NCBI GenBank assembly: GCA_965215945.1
Contig: CBDCFC010000014.1
Location: 62,001-126,000 of the forward strand
Origin: JAHEKD01 sp965215945
GTDB lineage: Bacteria > Pseudomonadota > Gammaproteobacteria > Arenicellales > JAHEKD01
Direction: 5' to 3'
Length of the DNA: 64,000 nucleotides
Shown: piece after piece, positions 35,439 to 42,870 of the stretch
Numbering within the stretch: the first letter of the stretch is position 1
Layout: every line of letters begins with the position of its first letter
The notes under the pieces: model-generated
Seen by the model: only the letters and a program-made list of their open reading frames with translations
Database searches by the model: none
What the model was told of the DNA's origin: nothing
Made by a program: the position numbers and the translations under genes

Positions 35439-35738
35439 ATGAAAAGAAATTGTCCGAGTTGTAATCAAAACACGTTGAGTTATTGGAAATTATTTTTTTT
35501 CAATCCAAAATGCTCAAATTGTAAAAATCATAGTGGACCTAAAGGAATCACTGATCGCTTAGCAATTGTGACAGTTGTACTTGCTATTTTATTAATTTGT
35601 TTGGCTCCAATCTTGGTTCTAGAAGGAATAGTCGATTCAAAGAATTACACTTTATATGTTCTTATTTTCCTTGTTTTGTTGTTTTTTTCTCGCGCATTCT
35701 GGCCGCTGGAAACAAAGCAATCGAGATGGAGAAATTGA
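35439..35738 (+). CDS. Cassette 7: zinc-ribbon membrane protein
   Basis: A 99-residue protein with an N-terminal four-Cys zinc ribbon (CPSC and CSNC) followed by two membrane segments (AIVTVVLAILLICLAPILV and LYVLIFLVLLFFSRAFW). The ATG at 35439 is chosen because any earlier start lies within attC 6. The build matches the cassette 11 protein, though sequence identity is low. The function is unknown. Confidence 0.65.
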   Translation: MKRNCPSCNQNTLSYWKLFFFNPKCSNCKNHSGPKGITDRLAIVTVVLAILLICLAPILVLEGIVDSKNYTLYVLIFLVLLFFSRAFWPLETKQSRWRN

Positions 35739-35745
35739 TGAATGT

Positions 35746-35802
35746 ATATAACAAGCCAAGGCAGCGTACGCGTAACCGCGCCGCTGCTTTCAAACGTTAG
35801 GA
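35746..35802 (+). repeat. attC 7 (family A)
   Basis: R'' within ATGTATATAAC mirrors the cassette opening GTTATATACAT (11 of 11); R' GTTAGGA. Confidence 0.9.
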
Positions 35803-35833
35803 GCTTATTAACCAGACGATTTTTGTAATTTAT

Positions 35834-36430
35834 ATGATCATCGAACACGATAAAATTTTACCGAAAATTGATCCTACAGCTTGGGTGGCACCTAATGCTG
35901 CAGTGTGTGGGAATGTCACGCTAGGCCCTGGTTGCCGCATTATGTATGGTGCGCAAATTATTGCCGAAAGTGGGTCTATTGCCATAGGCCGTGAGTGCAT
36001 TGTCATGGAGAACGCTGTTTTACGAAGTTCAGCTCACCATCCATTGAGTATTGGAGATAATTGTCTGGTTGGACCGAATGCCCATGTTGTAGGTTGTACG
36101 GTAGAAGATGAAGTATTCATTGCAACAGGAGCGGCCGTGTTTCATGCAGCGCATCTTGGTAAAGGAAGTGAAGTCCGTGTTCACGGAGTAGTACATCTCA
36201 AGAGTCGGCTTGAGGCTGGAAAAACTGTTCCGATTGGCTGGATAGCAGTTGGAAATCCTGCACAAATATTACCGCCGAGTGAGCACGATCAGATTTGGCA
36301 GATTCAGGAACCATTGAACTTTCCACGCACAGTCTATGGATTTGAGCGTTCCGAAGTAACCATGAAGAAAATCACTCGTAAACTTTCTCAAGCTTTAAGT
36401 TCACATGCTACTGATGAAAAAAGCTCCTAA
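35834..36430 (+). CDS. Cassette 8: hexapeptide-repeat protein (gamma-carbonic anhydrase-like), copy 1
   Basis: The 198 residues form a left-handed beta helix of repeated hexapeptides (VAPNAAVCGNVTLGPG, IAESGSIAIGREC, LSIGDNCLVGPNAHVVGC), then a C-terminal helix. The layout matches the gamma-carbonic anhydrase/YrdA group; His residues in SSAHHPLS, GPNAHVV and VFHAAHL are candidates for metal ligands. Activity is not assured, since many relatives are inactive or act as transferases. The next cassette holds a close paralogue. Confidence 0.8.
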   Translation: MIIEHDKILPKIDPTAWVAPNAAVCGNVTLGPGCRIMYGAQIIAESGSIAIGRECIVMENAVLRSSAHHPLSIGDNCLVGPNAHVVGCTVEDEVFIATGAAVFHAAHLGKGSEVRVHGVVHLKSRLEAGKTVPIGWIAVGNPAQILPPSEHDQIWQIQEPLNFPRTVYGFERSEVTMKKITRKLSQALSSHATDEKSS

Positions 36431-36481
36431 TAAGCCAAGGCAGCGTACGCATAAATGCGCCGCTGCTTTCAAACGTTAGGA
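36425..36481 (+). repeat. attC 8 (family A, variant R'')
   Basis: R'' reads TCCTAAT instead of RYYYAAC; AAGCTCCTAA otherwise mirrors the cassette opening GTTAGGAGCTT. R' GTTAGGA is intact. Confidence 0.85.
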
Positions 36482-36512
36482 GCTCATTAACCACACGATT
36501 TTTGGAATTTAT

Positions 36513-37109
36513 ATGATCATCGAACACGATAAAATTTTGCCTAAGATTGATCCAACAGCTTGGGTGGCACCAAATGCTGTAGTATGTGGCGATGTCACGT
36601 TAGGCCCAGGTTGTCGCATTATGTATGGTGCGCAAATTATTGCCGAAAGTGGGTCTATTTCCGTAGGCCGTGAGTGTATTGTTATGGAGAACGCTGTTTT
36701 ACGAAGTTCAATTCACCATCCATTGAGTATTGGAAATAATTGTCTTGTAGGACCGAATGCTCATGTTGTAGGTTGCATAGTTGAAGATGAAGTATTCATC
36801 GCAACAGGAGCGGCCGTGTTTCATTCGGCATATCTTGGTAAGGGAAGTGAAGTACGTGTTCATGGGGTAGTGCACCTTAAAAGTCGACTAGCAGCTGGAG
36901 AAACTGTTCCAATTGGCTGGGTGGCAGTCGGAGATCCCGCTCAGATATTATCGCCTGACGAACATGAGCGTATTTGGGAGATTCAAGAACCATTGAATTT
37001 TCCGAAAACTGTTTATGGATTTGAGCGATCAGAAGCAACCATGAAGAAAATCACGCGTAAACTTTCTCAAGCTTTATATTCACATGCTGCTAATGACAAA
37101 AGCTCCTAA
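36513..37109 (+). CDS. Cassette 9: hexapeptide-repeat protein (gamma-carbonic anhydrase-like), copy 2
   Basis: 198 residues, about 24 differences from the cassette 8 protein by eye, so near 88% identical. The non-coding leader is also shared (GAGCTCATTAACCACACGAT against GAGCTTATTAACCAGACGAT), so the duplication includes the cassette front, yet the attC types differ. The candidate metal-binding His residues are kept except that VFHAAHL becomes VFHSAYL. Confidence 0.8.
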   Translation: MIIEHDKILPKIDPTAWVAPNAVVCGDVTLGPGCRIMYGAQIIAESGSISVGRECIVMENAVLRSSIHHPLSIGNNCLVGPNAHVVGCIVEDEVFIATGAAVFHSAYLGKGSEVRVHGVVHLKSRLAAGETVPIGWVAVGDPAQILSPDEHERIWEIQEPLNFPKTVYGFERSEATMKKITRKLSQALYSHAANDKSS

Positions 37110-37173
37110 CAAGTCCCTTCTGCCGACCCATCACTCGCAAGCTCGTCTGGTCGGCAGAGCGTGAACGTTAGCA
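37104..37173 (+). repeat. attC 9 (family C)
   Basis: R'' within AGCTCCTAAC mirrors GTTAGGAGCT; R' GTTAGCA. Same family as attC 6, but with AGCGTGAACGTTA in place of AGTTCAAACGTTA. Confidence 0.9.
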
Positions 37174-37223
37174 GAAACAGCGCATGATGACAAAATGCAC
37201 ACATTTATGTTATTCTCCTCACA

Positions 37224-37502
37224 ATGACTATCTACAATTGGAATGTGGAGAAGAACGCGCAGTTAAGTGCAGAACGTGGTATTTCTTTCGAGGAAATCGT
37301 TTTCTATATCGAAAACGGTGGTCTACTTGATGAAATTGCTCATCCCAATGCTCTAGATTATTCTCACCAACGAATTTTTGTAGTAGCTGTCGATAACTAC
37401 GTTTATCTTGTTCCATACGTCGAAAATGATGATGAGTACTTTCTCAAAACCATCATTCCAAGTAGAAAATTCACCAAAATTTATCTCGGAGTAAATGTAT
37501 GA
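37224..37502 (+). CDS. brnT: Cassette 10: BrnT-like toxin
   Basis: The 92 residues are of the BrnT/RelE-fold ribonuclease type: NWNVEKNAQLSAERGISFEE is the family start, followed by the central strands QRIFVVAVDNYVYLVPYVE and the C-terminal FLKTIIPSRKFTKIY. BrnT toxins cleave RNA and are neutralised by BrnA. The stop overlaps the antitoxin start (ATGA-type, 4 bp). Confidence 0.75.
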   Translation: MTIYNWNVEKNAQLSAERGISFEEIVFYIENGGLLDEIAHPNALDYSHQRIFVVAVDNYVYLVPYVENDDEYFLKTIIPSRKFTKIYLGVNV

Positions 37503-37813
37503 ATGACGTAAAACTAAGTAAAGATGAAAAGAAACTCTTAAAAGCTGTCGAAGCCGGACGATTTGAATCAGTCCTTACCAAGAAACGTAGAGCTGAACTA
37601 ATCGCGGCAGCGAAAAACACAACTCGCAAAGATAAGCGAATAAATATTAGAATTTCTAATCGTGACTTATTGGCGATTCAGCTAAAAGCATCCAAGGAAG
37701 GTATTCCTTATCAAACCCTGGTGTCTAGCATCATTCACAAGTATATATCGGGATCATTGAAAGATGTTTCTGCTAACAAGTCATTCCAGCCGACCGCTAA
37801 AAGCGGCGGCTGA
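37499..37813 (+). CDS. Cassette 10: BrnA/CopG-like antitoxin with attC-encoded tail
   Basis: 104 residues. The C-terminal half is a ribbon-helix-helix DNA-binding motif (DKRINIRISNRDLLAIQLKA, SKEGIPYQTLVSSIIHKYI). The last 13 or so residues, NKSFQPTAKSGG, are encoded by the attC itself and the stop lies inside it. The protein probably represses its own operon and blocks the toxin. Confidence 0.75.
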   Translation: MNDVKLSKDEKKLLKAVEAGRFESVLTKKRRAELIAAAKNTTRKDKRINIRISNRDLLAIQLKASKEGIPYQTLVSSIIHKYISGSLKDVSANKSFQPTAKSGG

Positions 37814-37828
37814 GTTCAAACGTTATAA
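37771..37828 (+). repeat. attC 10 (family D, short)
   Basis: 58 bp; R'' within GTTTCTGCTAAC mirrors GTTAGCAGAAAC (12 of 12); R' GTTATAA. The central hairpin is GCCGACCGC with GCGGCGGC. It overlaps the end of the antitoxin gene. Confidence 0.9.
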
Positions 37829-37840
37829 GTTTTTAAATTT

Positions 37841-38143
37841 ATGAAATGTCCAAACTGTGGCACGTACAAATTTTCAAAATTTAAACTTTTGATTGTAGGC
37901 TCAAGAGATCACTTCAAATGTGAGAATTGTTCAGAACGTATCAAAATTAAAAAAGGATTCTTTCATACTCAAAAAATGAAATTCATAATTGAAATTCTAG
38001 TAATAGCATTATTAATTAGTGCTTTTTTCAGGGAGTGGTACATTGCGGGGCCCGTTTTCATAATTATTGCTGTATTAGTACACTTGTTTTTCAAGAATCT
38101 TGAACTTGAGACCAGTACCTTTCCGAGATCGAATCGGTGGTAG
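37841..38143 (+). CDS. Cassette 11: zinc-ribbon membrane protein
   Basis: A 100-residue protein with a four-Cys zinc ribbon (CPNC and CENC) and two membrane segments (FIIEILVIALLISAFF and IAGPVFIIIAVLVHLFF). The same build as cassette 7. The ATG lies 13 bp after attC 10. The function is unknown. Confidence 0.65.
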   Translation: MKCPNCGTYKFSKFKLLIVGSRDHFKCENCSERIKIKKGFFHTQKMKFIIEILVIALLISAFFREWYIAGPVFIIIAVLVHLFFKNLELETSTFPRSNRW

Positions 38144-38153
38144 AGTCAAAAAC

Positions 38154-38210
38154 TTATAACAAGCCAAGGCAGCGTACGCATAACTGCGCCGCTGCTTTCA
38201 AACGTTATGT
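38154..38210 (+). repeat. attC 11 (family A)
   Basis: R'' within AAAAACTTATAAC mirrors GTTATAAGTTTTT (13 of 13), the longest match in the array; R' GTTATGT. Confidence 0.9.
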
Positions 38211-38214
38211 GCTT

Positions 38215-38631
38215 ATGAAATATTTTCTGTTTAGTTTGTTATTCGTGATTACTGGTTGTGTATCAAAAACTGTTGAAAAAAATGATCTTGATTTAGAAAG
38301 CCTATACGAAAATTCTTTTAAGTTTAATAATATCTCAGAAGAACGATGGGTTCTGGAATCAGACAATGCATTTGTAATTGAAGATAAATATCCTCAAGCA
38401 CCGATACATTTGTTAGTCATTTCAAAAGAAGTTGTTCCTACCATGTTACATGCTGAGGAAAGACTATTAGGTGAAATGTTAGCCCTTGCTCAATCTGCTG
38501 CAAAGAAATATGGTATAGATGAAAGTGGATTTAGAACAGTGATTAATACTCATCCAAAGGGTGGTCAAACTGTCTATCATCTTCACATACATGTAATTGG
38601 TGGTAGACAAATGAAGTGGCCTCCAGGGTGA
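38215..38631 (+). CDS. Cassette 12: HIT-domain lipoprotein
   Basis: 138 residues. The N-terminus is a lipoprotein signal (LLFVITGC, Cys at about 14), and the C-terminal part is a HIT (histidine triad) domain with FVIEDKYPQAPIHLLVISK, then TVYHLHIHVIGGRQM, which holds the triad HLHIH. HIT proteins are nucleotide hydrolases or transferases and are normally cytoplasmic (HinT-like), so a membrane-anchored, exported form is unusual. It ends shortly after the triad as HinT proteins do. Confidence 0.8.
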   Translation: MKYFLFSLLFVITGCVSKTVEKNDLDLESLYENSFKFNNISEERWVLESDNAFVIEDKYPQAPIHLLVISKEVVPTMLHAEERLLGEMLALAQSAAKKYGIDESGFRTVINTHPKGGQTVYHLHIHVIGGRQMKWPPG

Positions 38632-38635
38632 AAGC

Positions 38636-38692
38636 ACATAACCAGTCACGGCAGCGGATCGCTAACGCGCCCGCTGAGTTCAAACGTTATGT
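38636..38692 (+). repeat. attC 12 (family E)
   Basis: R'' within AAGCACATAAC mirrors GTTATGTGCTT; R' GTTATGT. Arms GGCAGCGG and CCGCTGAGT. Confidence 0.9.
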
Positions 38693-38701
38693 GCAAGAAA
38701 A

Positions 38702-38962
38702 ATGAGAAAATTAATTTTGATTTCTAGTTTTACACTCATTTTATATATTGTAGGTTTTTTTCTAATCTTGCCTGTTGCAATGAAGTTGACTGAAGAAGAA
38801 GCTAGTATTTTTTGGATCGGTAATGTGGGTAAACTCCGTGATATTTTTTATCAAGATTGGATAATAGATTTAGATAGAAGTAACCCAATAAGAGTGCTTT
38901 GGAATAAGCAAGGATTTTATTGGTGTAATAGATTTGAAACATGCACGATAGAGGGTGGTTAA
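38702..38962 (+). CDS. Cassette 13: small membrane-anchored hypothetical protein
   Basis: An 86-residue protein with one N-terminal membrane segment (LILISSFTLILYIVGFFLILPVAM) and a short extracytoplasmic domain with two Cys (YWCNRFETCTIEGG) that could pair. No family is recognised. Confidence 0.55.
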   Translation: MRKLILISSFTLILYIVGFFLILPVAMKLTEEEASIFWIGNVGKLRDIFYQDWIIDLDRSNPIRVLWNKQGFYWCNRFETCTIEGG

Positions 38963-38971
38963 AATAAATAC

Positions 38972-39049
38972 ACATAACAAGCCAAGCCAGCGTACAACAA
39001 AACCGTCGCTTCGCTTTGGTTTTGCTGCCGCTGCTTTCAAACGTTATGT
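38972..39049 (+). repeat. attC 13
   Basis: R'' within CACATAAC mirrors GTTATGTG; R' GTTATGT. Long inner loop AACAAAACCGTC...TTGGTTTTGC. Confidence 0.88.
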
Positions 39050-39064
39050 GTCATCGGAGACAAA

Positions 39065-39709
39065 ATGAGCAACCATAGGGCTTCATATTACTTAGCCACC
39101 ATCTTGCTTATTCTAGCAACCGTCCTCCTATTGCCTCATGCAAGTGCAAATCCATTTGAAGCCTTCCAGCTAGATGCCGACGTTATCCGCCTAAAGCACC
39201 TAAGATACTACGGCGATCTTATTGAAGAATACCGAACAAGAACTGGAAATTATCCCTTTATGGATGAAGCCGATGTACCCCTGTACGTACATATAGCATC
39301 ACCAGAACAGGAGAAATATGCTCAGATGAACCCTCCCTATAAGCATAAAAAGAAATCATTTAGGGAGTTGGTGGCTCTTTTAGAGCAGGGATTAGACCGG
39401 GAAGTACCAGAATACTACGATCCTCAGAAGGTGCCTGTTGATAGACCCAATTTCTATATTTACATGGCCAATCAAGGTTCCTATTTTCTAGCGGTTCACG
39501 TATATCAGCCCTACGACTTCTCCAACTACATTGCCAAAAACTATAACAAGGTGGAGGTCTCAAACACTCCGACGGAGATGAATAGAGCTAAAAGCCCAAA
39601 AGAATTATTTAGTAGTGAGAGCTTTTTGGCGGCTGAGGGAGAGGAAATGGTTAAGCCTGGGTTCTTTGCTGAGCGTGAAGCCGAAACACTTCACGCGACG
39701 AAGCAATGA
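39065..39709 (+). CDS. Cassette 14: secreted hypothetical protein
   Basis: 214 residues with a signal peptide (LATILLILATVLLLPHASA). The mature part has an early helix RLKHLRYYGDLIEEYRTRTG then YPFMDEADVPLYVHIAS, resembling periplasmic proteins found in pilin-like or T2SS-associated loci; no firm family. Base composition is somewhat richer in GC than its neighbours. Confidence 0.6.
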   Translation: MSNHRASYYLATILLILATVLLLPHASANPFEAFQLDADVIRLKHLRYYGDLIEEYRTRTGNYPFMDEADVPLYVHIASPEQEKYAQMNPPYKHKKKSFRELVALLEQGLDREVPEYYDPQKVPVDRPNFYIYMANQGSYFLAVHVYQPYDFSNYIAKNYNKVEVSNTPTEMNRAKSPKELFSSESFLAAEGEEMVKPGFFAEREAETLHATKQ

Positions 39710-39710
39710 C

Positions 39711-39788
39711 ACATAACCAGCTGAAGAAAGCGCCTGCTGCGCAGGCTAGGACGCAGCTACCGCTGCGCCCCTTTTCAGGGCGTTATGT
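39711..39788 (+). repeat. attC 14
   Basis: R'' within ATGACACATAAC mirrors GTTATGTGTCAT (12 of 12); R' GTTATGT preceded by CAGGGC, not the usual TTCAAAC. A distinct attC lineage. Confidence 0.88.
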
Positions 39789-39806
39789 GCATATGGATTT
39801 GGATAA

Positions 39807-40238
39807 ATGGCGGTAGATAAAATTGCTGAGTATTCAGCAAAAAATAAAAGAAATGAAATTGGCGAGTCATATGGCTACTCGTTGAAGTGGAGATTATACG
39901 CCAATAGAATAAGAAATAATCCTGTAATGAGGGATCGTTTGCTAAGTAGGCAAAAATTATTATGCCCTATTTGCGAAAACATTCTTGATGAAGAAACACA
40001 TATGCACCATATAGATTATGATCATATATGTAATTATGGCAGAGAAACTGAAGTTTATACTGGGTCTATAAGTAAGCGTACAAAAAAAAGAAGAGTAAAA
40101 TTAGTCCCAGATTGTGAGTCGTGTCTTGTGAATTCGAAAGCTAATTTTAATAGCTGTAAAAATAAACTAGTAATGGTTCATAAGGCTTGTCATGGTAGGT
40201 TGCACAGTGAAAGTAAAAACCGAACTAAAAGCACATAA
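39807..40238 (+). CDS. Cassette 15: HNH-type nuclease-like protein
   Basis: 143 residues with two Cys pairs and an HNH core: LLCPICENIL, then HMHHIDYDHICNYG, CESC, and HKACHGRLHSE. The arrangement fits a zinc-supported HNH/endonuclease VII-like fold with catalytic His in HHIDYDH. The N-terminal ~45 residues are basic. No partner is visible in the cassette. Confidence 0.75.
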   Translation: MAVDKIAEYSAKNKRNEIGESYGYSLKWRLYANRIRNNPVMRDRLLSRQKLLCPICENILDEETHMHHIDYDHICNYGRETEVYTGSISKRTKKRRVKLVPDCESCLVNSKANFNSCKNKLVMVHKACHGRLHSESKNRTKST

Positions 40239-40304
40239 CAAGACAAGCCAGCAGGACAAATGCTTCGCAAGCTGCGCATTTGCCGCTGCTTTCAAACGTT
40301 ATGT
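40233..40304 (+). repeat. attC 15
   Basis: R'' within GCACATAAC mirrors GTTATGTGC; R' GTTATGT. Its stem AATGCTTCGCAAGC...GCTGCGCATTTG differs from other families. Confidence 0.85.
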
Positions 40305-40315
40305 AATCTAATAAT

Positions 40316-40675
40316 ATGAGAGAAATACTAGTAGGCTATAAAGAAAAGATTGATGAAGCCGAGGAATTGTTAGAAAACAACGGGATTCATACTCACAGGG
40401 AAAAATTAACTGAAGCATTGAATTCGAGACCTCAAGATATTTCATATCCACTGGGGTCGGTGTCTATAGATTACAGATTATCTGTAATTTATGATCAACA
40501 ATTTGATGATGCTACAAAGCTTCTGAGAAATCCAAGTCATGAAGTACAAGTAACCATTTCAGATAGAGGCCATCGTCAGATTAAAAGAAAAACGGTTGAT
40601 ACGGCTACGAAATATTTGTTGGTGACATTTTTTGTGGTGTGTTTGCTGAGTTTATTAGTTTATAAATATGTTTAA
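40316..40675 (+). CDS. Cassette 16: tail-anchored hypothetical protein
   Basis: 119 residues: a soluble, charged N-terminal part with an early helix (YKEKIDEAEELLENNG), then one C-terminal membrane segment (YLLVTFFVVCLLSLLVYKYV) ending the protein. This is a tail-anchored layout. No family is recognised. Confidence 0.6.
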   Translation: MREILVGYKEKIDEAEELLENNGIHTHREKLTEALNSRPQDISYPLGSVSIDYRLSVIYDQQFDDATKLLRNPSHEVQVTISDRGHRQIKRKTVDTATKYLLVTFFVVCLLSLLVYKYV

Positions 40676-40684
40676 GAAAAGATT

Positions 40685-40741
40685 ACATAACCAGACAGCT
40701 CAACCTACCGCTATCGCGCCGGTTGGCTTCAAACGTTATGT
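40685..40741 (+). repeat. attC 16 (family F)
   Basis: R'' within GATTACATAAC mirrors GTTATGTAATC (11 of 11); R' GTTATGT. Stem CAACCTACCG...CGGTTGGC. Confidence 0.9.
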
Positions 40742-40744
40742 ATT

Positions 40745-41173
40745 ATGAATATTATCTTTAAAGTTATTTTTTACCTGCTTAGTGGTTTACTTTTACTAGC
40801 TGTAATGGCTTACTTCTTCTTGTTCTATGGCTATGGTACTGATGTCACTTTTCAAAGTTCAGATGGAAGGTGGGCCGACAAAGAAGCACAATTTAAAAAA
40901 AGAGATTTTGACTCTATATTAACTGGTTTTATCTTGTATTCGGATTGTGCGGGAGAAAATGTTAGTCTTCAGCGAGTTACAGAAAAACCTAAAATATACA
41001 AACCAGAATCTTGGTTTAATGATTACACTGAGCCTAAGTGGAAAGTTCCAATTTCACCTGCATTTGGGGAAACTTTAAAGGGACCTCCTGATGGCTTTCG
41101 ATGGTGTAATTCAAGTTTATCTCATGAACAAGTTAATAAATTAAAAAAAGAGTATTATGAAAATAATACATAA
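40745..41173 (+). CDS. Cassette 17: membrane-anchored hypothetical protein
   Basis: 142 residues with an N-terminal membrane segment (VIFYLLSGLLLLAVMAYFFLF) and an extracytoplasmic domain with two Cys (LYSDCAGEN and FRWCNSSL). It shares this general build and a terminal WCN motif with the smaller cassette 13 protein. The family is unknown. Confidence 0.6.
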   Translation: MNIIFKVIFYLLSGLLLLAVMAYFFLFYGYGTDVTFQSSDGRWADKEAQFKKRDFDSILTGFILYSDCAGENVSLQRVTEKPKIYKPESWFNDYTEPKWKVPISPAFGETLKGPPDGFRWCNSSLSHEQVNKLKKEYYENNT

Positions 41174-41224
41174 CAAGGCTGCCCAACCTACCGCTAATGC
41201 GTCGGTTGGCTTCAAACGTTATGG
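41168..41224 (+). repeat. attC 17 (family F)
   Basis: R'' within ATAATACATAAC mirrors GTTATGTATTAT (12 of 12); R' GTTATGG. Confidence 0.9.
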
Positions 41225-41271
41225 GGCAACGCTGGCTACAATACCACCAACACCGTAACGGAGATCACACC

Positions 41272-41892
41272 TTGGAAGCTTCCTCGCTATTGATATTCGC
41301 CTTCGCACTGCTTATCGCGGCCGGCTCGCCTGGGCCAAGTACCGCCGCACTAGTGGCCCGAGTGCTCGTCACCGGGTGGCGCGACGTTATGCCTTTCGTG
41401 GCGGCAATGTTGTTAGGCGAGCTGATTTGGCTGACATGTGCAATTGCGGGATTAGCCACCATCGCGGAGCGATTTCACTGGGCATTTCTCACCCTAAAGT
41501 ACTGCGGTGTAGCTTATTTGGTGTATCTCGCATGGCAAATGTGGACGGCGTCCGCCGTTATCGACGATCCGGATTTGGCCATCGAGTCTCGAGGTTCCGC
41601 GCGCATATTCTTTACCGGAATTGCCGTAACTCTCGGCAACCCTAAAATCATGCTCTTTTACTTGGCGTTGTTGCCCACGATTGTCGATCTTAATGGCGTT
41701 ACGGTCGTCCGTTGGATGGAATTAGGCGCGACAATGCTGTTTGTACTTCTGGTCGTCTATTTAGCGTGCGTTGTACTCGCGTCGCGAGCACGGGTCTTTT
41801 TGCGGAGTCCATTTGCCGTTCGAATAACCAATCGAATCGGGGCGACTTTAATGGGAGGTGCCGCCGCGGTGATTGCAACCCGGCAAGAGTGA
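41272..41892 (+). CDS. Cassette 18: LysE-family exporter
   Basis: About 206 residues from a TTG at 41272 with GGAG 8 nt upstream; earlier starts would run through attC 17. The family motif AAGSPGPSTAALVAR and the TLGNPKIMLFYLALLP loop are clear, with six membrane segments. Base composition is clearly more GC-rich than the neighbouring cassettes, a sign of a different source. Confidence 0.85.
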   Translation: MEASSLLIFAFALLIAAGSPGPSTAALVARVLVTGWRDVMPFVAAMLLGELIWLTCAIAGLATIAERFHWAFLTLKYCGVAYLVYLAWQMWTASAVIDDPDLAIESRGSARIFFTGIAVTLGNPKIMLFYLALLPTIVDLNGVTVVRWMELGATMLFVLLVVYLACVVLASRARVFLRSPFAVRITNRIGATLMGGAAAVIATRQE

Positions 41893-42235
41893 ACTGACAC
41901 CGTCAAATATTGGCAAGGACGAAAACAAGCAGCACGGAAGGTTGCCCAATAACCAGCGAATGCAGTGGACGTTTGACTCGGTTAAGGGTGGAGAAACAAA
42001 TACCGGGTTCGAGTCAAACAAAACGCATCAAAAGCATCAAGGTCGTCATTGCCATTTTTAAGCATCAAATCAAGCATTTCAGTTTTTCGGTTTTGTTGTG
42101 GGGCTGGCCTCGGACATTCACGGGTAAATTCATGAAATCAGTTTTGTTCTTTGTGCCTTCGTTTAACGAAAGTGCTAAACTGTGACAAACAAACCACTGT
42201 TCAGGGGTGCCAATGAGAAGCGCTTTACCAGGACT
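41893..42235 (+). other. Gene-poor stretch: decayed attC 18 and cassette 19 remnant
   Basis: R'' at 41947-41953 lies in GTTGCCCAATAAC, close to the mirror of the cassette 18 opening GTTATGGGGCAAC. A perfect 10-bp stem GTTTGACTCG (41971-41980) / CGAGTCAAAC (42010-42019) remains, but no GTTRRRY core follows. The rest to 42235 has a 91-codon open frame with no family features and a start inside the attC; I treat it as non-coding. Confidence 0.6.
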
Positions 42236-42292
42236 TCATAACAAGCCAAGGCAGCGTACGCGTAAACGCGCCGCTGCTTTCAAACGTTATAC
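42236..42292 (+). repeat. attC 19 (family A)
   Basis: R'' TCATAAC; R' GTTATAC. Intact, but the cassette it should close has lost its matching left end. Confidence 0.88.
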
Positions 42293-42332
42293 GGCAATAA
42301 ATTAGTGAAAGAAAATAGTGTAAAATCATCAA

Positions 42333-42521
42333 ATGAAAGTCAAGGAATTGATGAAGTTAGTAGAAAGCCACGGATGGTTTTTAGTTCGTACTAGAGGCAG
42401 TCACCGTCAATACAAGCATCCTACTAAGAAAGGGAAAGTAACGATTTCAGGGAAGCCAAGTACTGACGTGCCTCCAGGAACATTAAATTCAGCTTTGAAA
42501 CAAGCAGGATTAAAGAAGTAG
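42333..42521 (+). CDS. hicA: Cassette 20: HicA toxin
   Basis: The 62 residues are typical HicA: MKVKELMKLVESHGWFLVR, the catalytic His in RTRGSHRQYKHP, and GTLNSALKQAGLKK. HicA is a small dsRBD-like mRNA interferase. The gene is followed 12 bp later by hicB. Confidence 0.92.
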   Translation: MKVKELMKLVESHGWFLVRTRGSHRQYKHPTKKGKVTISGKPSTDVPPGTLNSALKQAGLKK

Positions 42522-42533
42522 AATGAGGTGACT

Positions 42534-42746
42534 ATGAAATACGCAGTTGTAATTGAAAAGGGAAGTAAAGGATATGGCGCATATGTTCCTGACTTGCCTG
42601 GTTGTATTGCGGCAGGGGAAACGAAGGAAGAAGTAAAACAATTAATTAAGGAAGCTATCGAATTTCATATTGAAGGACTCAAGGAAGATGGTGAGCCTGT
42701 GCCAGCTCCATCATCCAGTATCGAATTTATAAATATTGCCGCATAA
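42534..42746 (+). CDS. hicB: Cassette 20: HicB antitoxin
   Basis: 70 residues: the partial RNase H-like HicB fold with FGAYVPDLPGC-type motif (GYGAYVPDLPGCIAAGETKE), then helices FHIEGLKEDGEPVPAPSS. It has no C-terminal DNA-binding domain, so it is the short HicB form. GAGGTG precedes the ATG. The stop lies within R'' of attC 20. Confidence 0.92.
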   Translation: MKYAVVIEKGSKGYGAYVPDLPGCIAAGETKEEVKQLIKEAIEFHIEGLKEDGEPVPAPSSSIEFINIAA

Positions 42747-42818
42747 CAAGCCATTGCAGCCGACCATCAAACCCTCACATTCGTTTGGGTTCATGTCGGC
42801 TGAACTCAAACGTTAAAA
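42741..42818 (+). repeat. attC 20 (family B)
   Basis: R'' within TTGCCGCATAAC mirrors GTTATACGGCAA with one mismatch; R' GTTAAAA. Confidence 0.9.
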
Positions 42819-42870
42819 GTCGAATATCAGATATCAAAATAGGTATATTTAAGGTATAATTAATATACTA

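Noticed and set aside
41910..42185. Open frame of 91 codons after the cassette 18 exporter
   Set aside because: It begins upstream of and runs through a decayed attC, has no ribosome binding site, and shows no protein-like pattern.
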